Positions 39,713 through 51,700 of a DNA stretch of 64,000 nucleotides are shown in pieces. Under the pieces are notes generated by a model. It was not told the origin of the DNA, did not search any database, and was given only the letters and a program-made list of their open reading frames with translations. The stretch is from Brachypodium distachyon (Eukaryota > Streptophyta > Magnoliopsida > Poales > Poaceae): the NCBI RefSeq assembly GCF_000005505.3, contig NC_016134.3:34100150-34164149 (forward strand), in the 5' to 3' direction. Numbering within the stretch: the stretch's first letter is position 1; every line of letters starts with the position of its first letter. Made by a program: the position numbers and the translations under genes.

Positions 39713-40580
39713 CATGGATGGCACCCGCCGGGTTCGGGTCCGGCGCTTCCAAAACCCGGACCCGCCCATCCACCCCGGACCCGGACCCGACGTCGGGTCT
39801 GAAATTCTACCAGACCCGGACCCGAGTCGGATCTCGCAGACCCGCGGGTCCATCCGACCCGGAGACCAAAAAAGTCCAAAAAACAAAGAAATTACAACAA
39901 AGACATGCAGTTTCACACAAAGGATCCTGAAACAAAATAGAAGCAATCAAATCCTCGAAGCCCTTTTCCACCATAGCTTGACGTTGCCTGGGACGGAGGT
40001 GGCCGGATCTGGAGTCCTATGCCGGCGCCGAGACTTGGGTTGGCGGCTGCCTCCCTCCTCTCGCGTGTGGTGGGGTGGGGCGGGCGGGTGGCTGCAGAGG
40101 CGGGGGTTGGCCGAGGGGAGCAGCCGGCAGGGGCGGGCTGGAGGCGGTGGCTGGCCGAGGGGAGCAGCCGGCGAGGGGCTGGAGGAGACGGGAGAGAGAG
40201 AGAGGGGGACTGGAGAAGGAGACTGGGAGAGAGAGAGAGGCTGATGGTCATGGGAAAAAAATGAATTTGGCCGCGTGCTCGTGGGTACAGGCGGCGAAGG
40301 GATGGGAGAGGCAGGGAGTTACGTACGGGGAGAGTTGGGTTGAGTTGTTGTAGTAAATGGCCTGGGCCAGAATTTTCTTAACGGTGAGTATGGGCCTAGA
40401 TCTACGTGTGTGAAAAACTGAACCGGGTATGCGGGTTTTTGGGTTCGGGTAACGCAATACCAGACCCGGACGGGTCTGAAATTTCCCCATTTACAGACCC
40501 GCGGGTCTGATTTTTTCTCAGACCCGCATCTAATCGGGTCTAGACCCGTCAGGTAATCGGGTATCAGGTACCCATTGCCA
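39713..40580. mobile_element. Candidate nonautonomous DNA transposon with GGGTCTGACCCG-type arms
   Basis: GGATGGCACCCGC at the left and GTACCCATTGCCATCC at the right are inverted ends. Both arms are dense in ACCCGGACCCG / CGGGTCTG motifs. The core is GC-rich with repeated CGAGGGGAGCAGCCGGC and a GA-rich run (40190-40240). Flanks GAATGGTC and GAATGGTT may be a decayed 8-bp duplication, which would fit hAT, but this is weak. Confidence 0.45.
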
Positions 40581-41489
40581 TCCAGAGGAATGGTTGACGG
40601 CCGAACACACACGAGCTCACAAAAGGGATAAAAGGAAAAGGAAAAGAAAAGGAGATTTGGATTTTGGAGACAGAAAACATGTGATTAACACAACGGAAAC
40701 TCAAAGAATTGAAACGTCATTGAAGGGGCGTCGTCCGAACGCCATTGTTCTGAGTTTAACCAAACATGTCAAGCTAACATTTTTTTTATAAGGACACGAC
40801 GCACGTATGTCGACGCCGCTTGATATATCGCCAAGAGGGCGAGATCATTGGTTTAAACCCGGAGAAATTAAGTGCATTTCTTAAAGAATGCGTCATGCCG
40901 CCATCTCTAACGGTTGATGTCTATACCCATGCTAATGCTAGCCGGCTCCCGACACAAACAAAAAAAGCCTACTATAGGGGTGGATGGTGACGTGACAGAT
41001 TCAACAAATGCCTTTTCTCAAGGTGTAGACCCACGATCTCACATCTCTAGCCGATCGGCAAAGGTGAGACGTATGTCGTGTCGTTGAAGGTGTTGGTTTC
41101 AAGCTCCGCATTAGGGATGGTAATCCCATGTTTTGACATGTTTCGTCGGACACATCAATAACGGTGTATGGACGGTGGCCCCTTGTTGAAGTCCTGAAAT
41201 ACCGGGCTTTGTGTTAATCGCATGTTGTTTCTTCGACTGAATTTGGGTTTGTTAGGTGCCGCAAGAACAATCTAGAGAAGATTACCTCCAGTATTTCCCT
41301 TTTCTTTTCATAAGCTGATGTGTTCGCCTCGATGCCTTGCATCTTTTTTAATAAAGGTACGGTTATATGCATGAAGAATGGAGAGTTCGAGAGGCTTTGT
41401 CTCTTTTTTTTAAGAAGCAATTAGATGAAAAACTTCTTTTCTAAAATTGTTCAATGAAAAACTTGTTTCCTAAAACCGTTAGATGAAAA
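40581..41489. other. Intergenic, nothing recognised
   Basis: AT-rich DNA without open exons, splice patterns or clear repeats. Confidence 0.4.
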
Positions 41490-42010
41490 GAGTTAAGTCA
41501 ATATAACCCTTGAACTATAATGATGGAACTCCTTTACCCCTTGAACGTCAAATCGGGTACTAAATCTCCCGATCTTCACAAAACCAAACAAATCACACCA
41601 TAGAACAACAAAAGTTGTTTTTGTAGGCGGTTTTGCTGACACGGCGGCGGACAAATGTCATGATGTCAGTTTTAGTGCGGGACTCAGTTGGTTTAGGCGG
41701 GAAACCCCATCAACTTTCCCTCCTCTTCAAAATATCTAAGTTAACCCGACACTATCGACCCCTGTGAGCTTGATGTTCTATTGTTCTCCAATTTCACCTT
41801 TGAGGATGAACCCTAGTTTCTAGAATGGGAAATGCGGGAAAAGGAAAGGGAATGGATATAGGGAAGAGGAGGGGAAAGTTGAGTGGTTTCTCTGCCTAAA
41901 CCAAATGATTCCTGCCCTAAAACTGGCAGCATGACATCTGCCGGTCGTCACATCAGCAGTTTTGAAGTTCACGGGGTAAATTAGTTCCGGGGTCTATACG
42001 AACTTAACTC
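41490..42010. mobile_element. Mutator-like MITE
   Basis: Ends GAGTTAAGTCAATATAACCC and its counterpart ending CTTAACTC, with long imperfect arms of about 200 bp. The 10-bp sequence TAGATGAAAA occurs on both sides (41480-41489 and 42011-42020). The interior has no gene. Confidence 0.85.
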
Positions 42011-42409
42011 TAGATGAAAAACTTAACTTCATCTGCACCGTGTATGGCCTTATTATGCCAAGAATAGATTTGCCTGCCGCTGCTGCTGCTTGTATGTGTA
42101 CGAATTTAATCATTTTTCAGTAGACGAAATCCAGATCATACAAAAGATGTATGTTTCGTAAAAAGCTTCTAGGTGATTTATACACAATAGTGCAGTTTTA
42201 CAGGTCATGTCACACCTTATACAGCGCTGCTCAACAGAAAACAGCAAAGATACACCGAAGCATTCAGGTGTTACAATTTTCCTCAAGAGTTTGGCAATGC
42301 CATACACAAAGCCTGTGGATATCTTGCAAATAATGCATCCACCTACATATTAGCCGATGTAGTTTTCCCAGCCAGTAAAGATAAAATCTCTCCAAGGCAT
42401 ACTCCATCC

Positions 42410-43744
42410 TCACTTCTTGTCGGATTCCTTCTTCGGATGGATAGCCTCAACGATAGCTTCGATCTCTTCCTTTGCACGTTCAAACACATTTGGTCCCTTA
42501 ACTTTTTCAACTGGCGTGTCCTCATTTATATCATTGCTTGTACCATGAGTCTCATTCTCATGGGTCTTCTTATGCATGGTGACCCCACTTTCTTCCATAG
42601 AGTCCTTGTGCAATTCTGCAGGTAATTCAGAGTGGTGCACAATAATCAAGAAGAGCTTTTAAACAGAGCACTAATAAAAGAACACAACACCACCATACAT
42701 GATGACAGTACAAAGAATTGGAACTAATGGTATTGAACACTATGTTTCAGATCATGCACTGTTGTCCTCTGTTTCATTCTCGTATATACTTTATGTCCTT
42801 CCTTCTGTGAGTAATGGAAGACCTGCTATGTACAGTAGCTTCTAGAGACACAATATCTCAAAAACACTTTTTATACCTGAAGTTTTGTCCACAAAGTTCT
42901 ACTGTTTCAAAATTTGGGCATGTTTAAGTTACAAACCGTAAAATCATACGCTCAAGAAGTCTCCATTATAACTTAGCAAAGCTGAAAATCCTTATGTTCT
43001 CAGTCTGCATATATCTCAGAAAACTCTGGCACACAAAACACTGCTATTCCTCAACAAGGTGAAATAGATCCTACAGAAGCATACGGCAACTTAATAGTCC
43101 ATCATTGTCAACAAGTGAACTGGATATGCATGAAAGACGCACTACTTTCTCCCAAAGAATTTCCTCGGTAGGTGGCATTCAAAACATGAAACCCTATCAG
43201 CTGACAAGAATTCAAAAGCTGAAAATTGCGCATATGTTGGTACTACTGGAAACTGGTAAGTGGCTAAGGTCGTGACTTAGGTAGACTCACTTGAACTATG
43301 AACAATTTGAAGTGGTATAATCACTCTCGATGGGACAAGTGCGATAGGTAAAATAGCACACAGATGTGAATTTTCCCTGTGTGGCACCGCTGCTATTCCT
43401 CTTAGCCTACCTACCCATCTTTTTTCCTTCCCATCTACAGTAATTTTTATTTTCAACTCCTACTGTTCATTGTGAGTTCAACTCAAGGTACATAACAGGC
43501 AGAAATACTTTGTCTAAGTTAAAGTAGGCAAAATAGCATCAACTTAAAGTAAATTACCACCCTCCTTCCTGTGAGAACTGGAATGGTGCTCCATCTTATC
43601 GTGAACAGCCTCCACGAGAGCTTCGATCTCTTCTTTAGCCCGTTCAAGTAGATTTGGACCCTTCACCTTTGCCACAGATGTTTCCTCGGTTATGTCGTTG
43701 CTTGTTCCGTGAGTCTCCTTGTGATGAACTTTGTCTTTGTTCAT
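42410..43744 (-). CDS. Small two-module protein of unknown function
   Basis: Coding exons 43558-43744 and 42410-42615 give 130 residues. Each exon encodes one copy of the same module: THGTSNDI, then a short acidic link, KVKGPN, ERAKEEIEA, VEA(V/I)H. The second exon ends in a lysine-rich tail. The charged AKEEIEA stretch is likely helical. A noncoding (or possibly coding) first exon lies near 44300-44400, ending at the donor after CAGCCACAG. The frame is open upstream of the Met at 43744 and its residues SGCVMNKD resemble ESGVTMHKK of module two, so the true N-terminus may be longer. The family is not one I can name. Confidence 0.7.
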
Positions 43745-44438
43745 TACGCACCCACTCTGTCAAAATATGCAAGAGCTTCCAGTCTCAGTAGTACTACACA
43801 AGAAAGTGACGTGAAACTAGGGATTTGCACCCATCGAAAATACCTTATGCAGTAAGGAAGTGGTTAAAAGCTTCTTTTACAGTAAGCCATACAGGATTAC
43901 AAGCAATAGGTTAACTCTAATCAGCACCAAGTACCACAAACCAAAAGGCCTTAAGCATCTCCTCTGCTAGCTATAAACTAAGAATGCTCATCAAACCAGT
44001 AGCCTGTAGCCCTATACAACTCCAGAAACACATTCACAAATCTGACTAGCTTGCCGCGGCTCCCCGCTAACTGCCCAGCACCACTCTTTTGGAAACATAG
44101 GCACTAGAGACGGCAAGGAACGCCATTCATCTACTCGCTGATTGAAGATTCGCATTACTGGTTCCGGAATGGAATGGAAGCGCGCATACGGCGATCTATC
44201 CTAATCCCCGGATCGGGCAAATAGGAAACGCCACGTGAAGCGCAAGGATGGCACAGTGGTTCCTTGAAAAGAGAGCGGGAGAGAGATGCGTTACCTGTGG
44301 CTGGATGTCGTCGCCGGCGAGCCGGCGAACTCGATCTCCTGCGGGCACCGGGCCGGATGCGGATGGCGGTCGTAATTGGGGGAGGAGACGATAGGAAGGC
44401 AAGTGAGAGAAGGAAGAGGCGGTATTATTCCTCGGCCC

Positions 44439-44453
44439 GGCCCACGTAGCCCA
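44439..44453. promoter_or_regulatory. GGCCCA/AGCCCA site II-like boxes in a divergent promoter
   Basis: GGCCCA (44439-44444) overlaps an ACGT core and is followed by AGCCCA (44448-44453), between the minus-strand two-module gene and the plus-strand hydrolase. A shared bidirectional promoter is inferred. Confidence 0.4.
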
Positions 44454-44724
44454 CAAACACCACCAGCGAATATTACTCTGACATGCGGGTTCCCTGGACT
44501 GTTGACCCACATGTCAGAAAACAGTAGAACCAGCAGGGAAAAGACTCTGGAGTTGGACTTTCACTACAGCGGACAGAAAACGTCGGGCCCACTTGCCAGC
44601 GTCACCCCCTCCCGCTTCGTGACAAGCGGCCGGTGGCCAGAATCAGGCGACGAGACCCCGTCCGTCGTTGCCGATTCGCCCGCCGCCGCCGGCCACTCAG
44701 ACGCATCTGTGCTCTGCTCCGTCG

Positions 44725-47700
44725 ATGTCTGGGGCGGGCGCGATCGCCGCTCTCCTGCGTGCCCACCGTCTCCCCATGCTGCATTCGCCCTTCGCGTGCT
44801 CCCTCGCCGCGGCGCGCAGCTCCCCGCGCGCCGCGCATCTACCTCTCCTCCGAGCCCCGGCGGCCACCCCGCCGCTCTCCTCCCGCGTCTCCCTACCGTA
44901 CCTCCACTCCGGTGCGTCGCCTACTTAAAAGTAAAACAGTAACTGCATAACTTGCCTTTGGTGCCCCAGGCCCCCAGCTGTTCGATGTAATGTCTACCCG
45001 TTGTGAACCTTCCAGCGCGCTCCTTCTCCTCCTCCCGCGGCGCGGTCTCGTCCTCGGCGGCAGATAATGAGGAACCGCGTCAGTCGGAACTCATCTTCCT
45101 TGGCACAGGCACCAGCGAGGGCATCCCGCGTGTCAGCTGCCTCACCCACGCCTCTAAGACTTGCCCCGTATGACCCTCCACCTCCGTCTTGGTATCAACC
45201 GCGAGCGGCCCCGCGTTTTTACAGTGCCCACTTTGACTCAGGCTGTCATTCTTGCAGGTTTGCACCAAGGCAGCTGAGCCAGGGAACCGGAACAGGAGGC
45301 GCAACACCTCCATCCTCCTGCGTCACGTCACGCCGTCTGGCACCTCCAATATCCTCATTGACGCTGGCAAGTATGCGCTATTGCTTGCACCACCTTACTT
45401 CATTTCTCTTCAAGTAACGTCATTGGAAAATGGAGTAATGTGTTATTGCCTGGTTCATTGATTTGTTTCTTCTATCAGATTCTTCTACCACTCCGCGCTC
45501 CAGTGGTTCCCTGCTTTCGGGTATTGAACCGCTCACATTTTCTTTTTCTTTTTGAAATCCAACTGCTCACCTTTTCTGTTATTTGTTTTCAAGAAACTTA
45601 GTCTTGCTAACCATTTACTGCTGATCTTCAGGTTGCGGGCAATCGATGCTGTCATTATTACCCATTCTCATGCTGATGCGATTGGAGGTCTGCAATGTTT
45701 TCTAACCTAATGAACTCCAATATATCGGTGCTACTCAAATCCTTGGACCATCTATCAATTCAAATGCTTTCCTCAAAGAAATTTGGTTGTATTAGTCAAG
45801 ACGACAACCAATCATCCTTATTGTCTTGTCCTTTCTTAATAGATAACATCTTATATGGTGTAGGCCTTGATTGTCTTCGTGATTGGACGAACAATGTCCA
45901 GCCTTCCATCCCAATTTATGTAGCACAACGTGATTATGAGGTTGGAAAATCTTGTACTGAATTATGTTATATGTTATTTTTCTCTACTATTACGGCCTTA
46001 GAAAGTTTGATCAAATACATGAAAATCCACCATGCTAAATGAAATGTCTACTGAAATATTATTGCCTTGCATTTTCTGTTCCAGATCTTAACAAGTGGTT
46101 CAGTTTCTTTCTTTCCATTTCCCCGTTTTCTGGTCTGTATCAGGTGATGAAGATGACCCACCATTATTTGATTGACACAAGTGTGGTTATACCTGGAGCT
46201 GCAGTTTCAACATTGCAATTCAACATTATAAAAGAGGAACCATTTCGTGTTCATAATCTGGAGGTCTGTAATCTGAAACGATAACTTATATAAGTAAGAA
46301 GTGGAAATATAGTTATAGACGGAAGTGATTCCTTGCAATATTTGTCTACGAATTACAGATGAATTTCTTTTCTTTTCAGTGGGTTGTAGTAAGAGAATAC
46401 TCCGTATAGTCAGTTGTACAAATGTAAGGTTATCTACTTATACTTAAAAATTGATTGTGTTGTTAGTAACAGTCAACAGTGCAACTGTAAGCTCTAAATG
46501 TCGAGTAAATCTGATTTTGTTGATGGCTCAAGGCAATATGGGGAACTTTTTAACTTTTGTCTTGAACTCATTATATTTTTATTTATGTTGCCTTCCCAAA
46601 TGCGATTTGCTTCCCATTATGTCACTACGTGCTAAGTATACTTTGGATCCATAGCAGGCTGAACTGTTCAATTTATTTTGCTAAAAAAATGTAATGTCTA
46701 TATTTCAGGTGATTCCCTTGCCTGTATGGCATGGTCAGGGTTACCGTTCCCTTGGTTTCCGTTTTGGTGACATATGCTACATAAGGTAGATCGAGTTCCT
46801 GCATGGCTCGTTTGTTGTACTGAATTGTATTGTTGGAGCTTGGAAGGCATCTGTCTGAATTGCTTTGATGTTTGCAGTGATGTCAGTGATATACCTGAAG
46901 AAACCTACAGACTTCTGGAAGACTGCCAACTCCTTATATTGGTATATCGGTTTTTTTTGTGCATAACTCCGATTGCTAAATCATGAAATTGCTGGATTCA
47001 TTGGAAAGCTATGTTTCCTATGCTGCTATATTTTTACCTCATATATTTGATTATTAAATCATGTATCCATTGAAAATCTCTACATTTCTTCTGCTTCTAG
47101 CTTTTGTACTGGCACTAGCATCTTATGCATCTCTCTTGAGTGTTGACTATAAATTGGATTGATCTTGGTTTCATATTAACTTTGTACAGGATGCTCTTAG
47201 ACCTGATCGTTCTTCTTCAACACATTTTGGATTACCAAGGGTTAGTTCTAATACATCAGTTTTAACCTTCTTACTGTTTTGCTGTATTCAGTTATGATAT
47301 ATTCTTCAACTGTACAGGCCCTTGAGGAAGTCAGGAAAATCAAACCAAAGAAAACACTGTTTACTGGTATGGCCTTATTAACTGATCACTTTGTTGCCCC
47401 TTTTATAACTTTTTAGCTAATTTCTTCTTCCAAAACAGCTTTCAGTTTCAATTTGGATTTCACTCTGGATTTACCAAAGCACAACCCACTTTACCCACTC
47501 TTAAACAGACTGCACGGCTTGCAACTTAAAAGTCTGCATGATTGTATTGTACGGTTGAGAAATGTTACCTATCTGTTGTATAATGTATAATGGACAGGAT
47601 TTCATCCAGAAAAAGGAAATAAGAAATTCAGGGCATTTGACTAACAAATCATCCAACTATGTGATCTCTTTAGGGACCTGTTGAATAATTTGATTATTCC

Positions 47701-48151
47701 GTGTCTCCAACATCAAGCAAACTTCTTAACACATGTTGGCATTGTTATACCTTACTTTTCCAGCTTTCGGTGTTCAGTGTTACCTCTCAAATACTTGTCT
47801 ACCTTTTAGCACACTGGATCTCAATATTTATGTCAATCACAGTTCATAACTTAGCGGTGTTAGGACTTAGGATTAAATTGTTAGGAACTCAGTTACAATC
47901 TCCTGTTTTCATGGACGTAAAACTATGGGAAGCCTATATTGTACTGTGTAATTTCTTTCAATTTGGACATGTCTCATCTTCCATTGTCATGTTGTGGTGC
48001 TGCTGGTAAATTTGACTGATTGGTGTCTTCAGGAATGATGCATTTAATGGACCACGAGAAAGTAAACGATGATCTTGCCAGGCTGATGGAAACAGAGGGG
48101 CTTGACATCCAGCTAAGCTATGATGGTCTCAGTATACCTGTAAGGTTCTAA
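44725..48151 (+). CDS. Metallo-beta-lactamase-fold hydrolase, PhnP/At1g30300-like
   Basis: Twelve exons give 368 residues: 44725-44911, 45016-45167, 45258-45370, 45479-45520, 45632-45687, 45864-45940, 46144-46263, 46709-46785, 46878-46941, 47190-47240, 47318-47366 and 48033-48151. The first about 70 residues are rich in Ala, Arg and Ser, like an organelle transit peptide. The mature part starts ELIFLGTGTSEGIPR and keeps a CxxCP-type cysteine pattern (TCPVCTKA). The metal-binding motif is THSHADAIGG (His176, His178, Asp180), with VWHGQ, ISDVSDIP, DALRPD and MMHLMDHE further on. These match the PhnP-like phosphodiesterase branch. Substrate in plants is unknown to me. Confidence 0.9.
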
Positions 48152-48705
48152 AACTATTGGAGCACGAAATGTTATCTTTCGGCACCGTTAAATGATGAAT
48201 GAAATTACATATTTTCTCTAGTTTCATTGTGTAAAGTGATTACAAATGTAATCCCTGTCCCTTCAACAGAAGAATCTTATGTATCAAATTATGGCTTACA
48301 ATTGCCAATGGAATAAAGCTTCACTGCAATAATTTGTTCAACAATTTCCGAATCGATGCTTTCTATTCTTTTTTTTTGTGATATATCACATTCGCACCAT
48401 CTAATGGATTTTAATTTGAAAGGACATTCAATTATTTTGTAAGATGTTTTTATCAAACCATTCATGTAAGATTGGGTCCATACTGAAGTAGTTCATCAGG
48501 GCTTGGGTCTCGAACTCTACTTAAGAAGAAAAGGAAGAAAGATGGGTCAATAAACAATTTAATGTGCAGCATCATACGTGACAAATAGCTACTGGGTACA
48601 GATGAAACTCCTAGATTTTTTTCATTGGCGATTCATGCTTGACCCCAGCAAAAATTAGTAATTCCTTTCTAGGTCACACATCATACACGGCTGGTGTTGA
48701 GGACT
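48152..48705. other. Convergent 3' intergenic space
   Basis: Only 554 bases separate the stop codons of the hydrolase and the HOTHEAD-like gene. It is probably filled by both 3' UTRs. No element was seen. Confidence 0.5.
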
Positions 48706-51700
48706 CTACACTCCAGCTGCTTGTCCTAGTCGTCCCCTTAAGATCTTCACTCCAAAGTATCTGAGCAAAAAATAGGATCAGAAGCTGTTCAGTCCAAATC
48801 AATAATTTATTTTGGCAAGTAATTAAGGTTATCCCGTATTAAGTACCTGCCCATCATCATGACCGTGGCTTGAGGATTGGTCCCTGGTGATCTAGAAAAT
48901 GTTGAGCCATCAATAACACGGAGACCTGAGACTCCAAGCACTCGGTGTTGCTGGTCAACCACCTTTCCTACATTGCATCCACCATGATAATGCCAGATAG
49001 TGATTACTGTGTCCTTGCAAAATTGCTCCAGGGATTCTGTGGTATTCGTATGCTTGGGTATCAGATTTACATTAGCCCGCACACTCATGTTGAGCATCCT
49101 TTCCATTTCATATCCAGCAGCATCAGGAGTCAATTTAGCAAAGCGGTTTGTCTTCAATATTTTTTCAATGGTCTTGATACCATAGACACAACGACTGAGA
49201 TCCTGTGGATGGCTGAAATAGTTGAAAGTAACTGCTGGGTTGTTCCTGACATCAGTGTCTATGAGGACAAGATGGCCTGTAGATAGTGGACCATCAATCT
49301 TCTCAAGGATAAAACCACCTTGGAATACCTCTTTGGGTAGATTAAGTTTGTCCTGTGCATACTTCTTGGCTAGTTCCAGGCTTCTTTGTTTGGGAGGAAC
49401 TGTGGACAGCTGTCCAATCTGCATTGTAGGAATGTAGGATGTTACTGCATTAGACCAACAACGGCAAAAAAGGAACAAATACACGTAATTGTGAAAAAAA
49501 TGATGACATAGTTATACTTGTGTTTCAATAGTTTAGCTTGTTTACACTTCACAAAGTACATTTCCTTTTATTTAAGATGGGGGGGCGGTCCAAGACAATA
49601 AGTTCTGAAAATCAAACAATAAAATCATGAACTAGTACTTTTATAACTTCTATTTCTTGAAATGTATGATAACATGCTTAGTTATACCCATATTGATTTC
49701 TTGATAACTGGCTTAGGAAAAATGCAACAATATAACAATGACTTAGAACTTTGAAAAGTGCTATTTCTTCAAACTATGACAATATCCATATGCATGTATG
49801 TTATTAATAAATGGGTAGTTCTAAATTTACGTTCTGAATGTTGTAAATATGACTATATGTGTTGGTGTACACACTTTAGACTGGTTTCTTCCCTGTTGAT
49901 GTCTGCGCACTTCAGCTAAAAAAGTAGTACTCCTAACTGTTTGTGACATCGGCCCCTATCCACCCATTTTAGATCATGTGTTCCTTAATTTATTTGCCTA
50001 CTTTCTACAAAAAAGAAAAGCTCCCGTAATGCAATCTGATGCTTGTGGTGGAATTACAAAATTTGGAACTACTACCACCATTCCTAAATGTAAGATGCTC
50101 TAGTTTTTTCTGAAGTCAAACTTATTCAAGTTTGACCAAGTTAAAAAAACTACTAATACCTGCAATATCAAATAAGTATACTACGACGATTTATATATCA
50201 TGAAGGACTTAACTAAACTAATTTAGAGTTATACATGTTACTAGATTTTTCTATAAACTTGGTCAAACTTTAGGAAGTTTGAATTAGACAAAAAGCTAGA
50301 ACATATTATATTTAGGAACGGAGGGAGTAGTATGCAAACAAGATTGATGCCAAACCTCAGCAGACATGATTCCGTGGTGGCAGTGGATGCTATCTGATGA
50401 CTGACCAAAACCACTGCTGGCCTCGATGAACACACCGGCTCCAGTTATTCCAACAGTCTCAATCAGTGACTGCCGAGGGGGGCTTTTTGTAGGTATGAAG
50501 ATGGAGTTCATGGGGTTGTCAGCCATCCGTTTTCCCACATACTTGTTGTGGAGAATTACAGGAATGTTATGATTCTTAAGATCATTCTTGGGCCCAATGC
50601 CACTAAGTAATAGCAGCTGGGGGCTGCCGATTGCCCCAGAAGAAACAATGATTTCACTCTCTCTGTTGTTGTTGAGGAGTGCCTGGTGGAGTCTCCCATC
50701 CTCATCGGCAAATTGTACCCCGATAGCCCTTGGTTTCAGTCGTCCTGCATCAGAAGTGTTCTTGTAAAAACTATGATACTGTTTTGCAAGAGGATACAGC
50801 TCTCAGGAGCTTGGGTATACCTTGTTGCGAGTTAAACACTATCTTGTGCACACTAGCATGAAGTAGCACCCTCAGGTTGTTAGGATCTCCAGCTGCAAGT
50901 AAGTCAGCTGCTGTGTGGCGGTGGCCATTCTCGTCAAAGATGGTGCCACCAACCTTGGTCCCAGAAACATGGTCGTAGGTGTACCCATTGAAAGGGGATA
51001 CACCTGCTTGAACAAGCCCATCCCGTAGTGCAGCCTGCCAAGGCGCGATCTTAGGCCAGTGGACAACCTTATCCTCTACCCAAGGGTAGGACTCATTCAC
51101 CAGGTCTGCATCCCAGCCAACATCCTGGACGAAGCTGTTGGTCCAAGAAACACAAGGTATGTTAGCAGGAATATCTAGCATGCTTATCAGTTATATATCT
51201 GGTGAGCCAATTCTTGATTCAAACTTCAAGTTGCTCTGAAAAGTACTGGGGTTTGGTTTTTGGCAGCTTTGCTTAACTAACATAGTTGCTATAGCTTCAA
51301 AGAATTATTGATAGGCCCAAGTATGAAGCTGTGTGATTCCAGCATGGAACATGAGCTATTCTTTTATATGGTTTTAATTATGTTGAGAGAACAAAGCACG
51401 TGTTTCTGTCAGGTCAGTTACTTCTTTGCACTACCAAATCTGAACACTTAAATGCAAACTAAATGCAGTATCTGCTTGTTTTTATTTATGCTACTATTAA
51501 ATTACCCACTAGTCCTCATTCGTACTCAAGTACTTAAGTTTAAAGCATTACCCATTTTACAACAGCACTGTAATAAATAAAACTAGGACCAATGCCAAAT
51601 TGTCAACCAAAATAAATGTCCTAATGCAGTCAACGCAGTGTTGGGTATGGCAATGCAGAAGATAGTTTTTTCTTACAATTCCCTCTTTGGATGGGTAATT

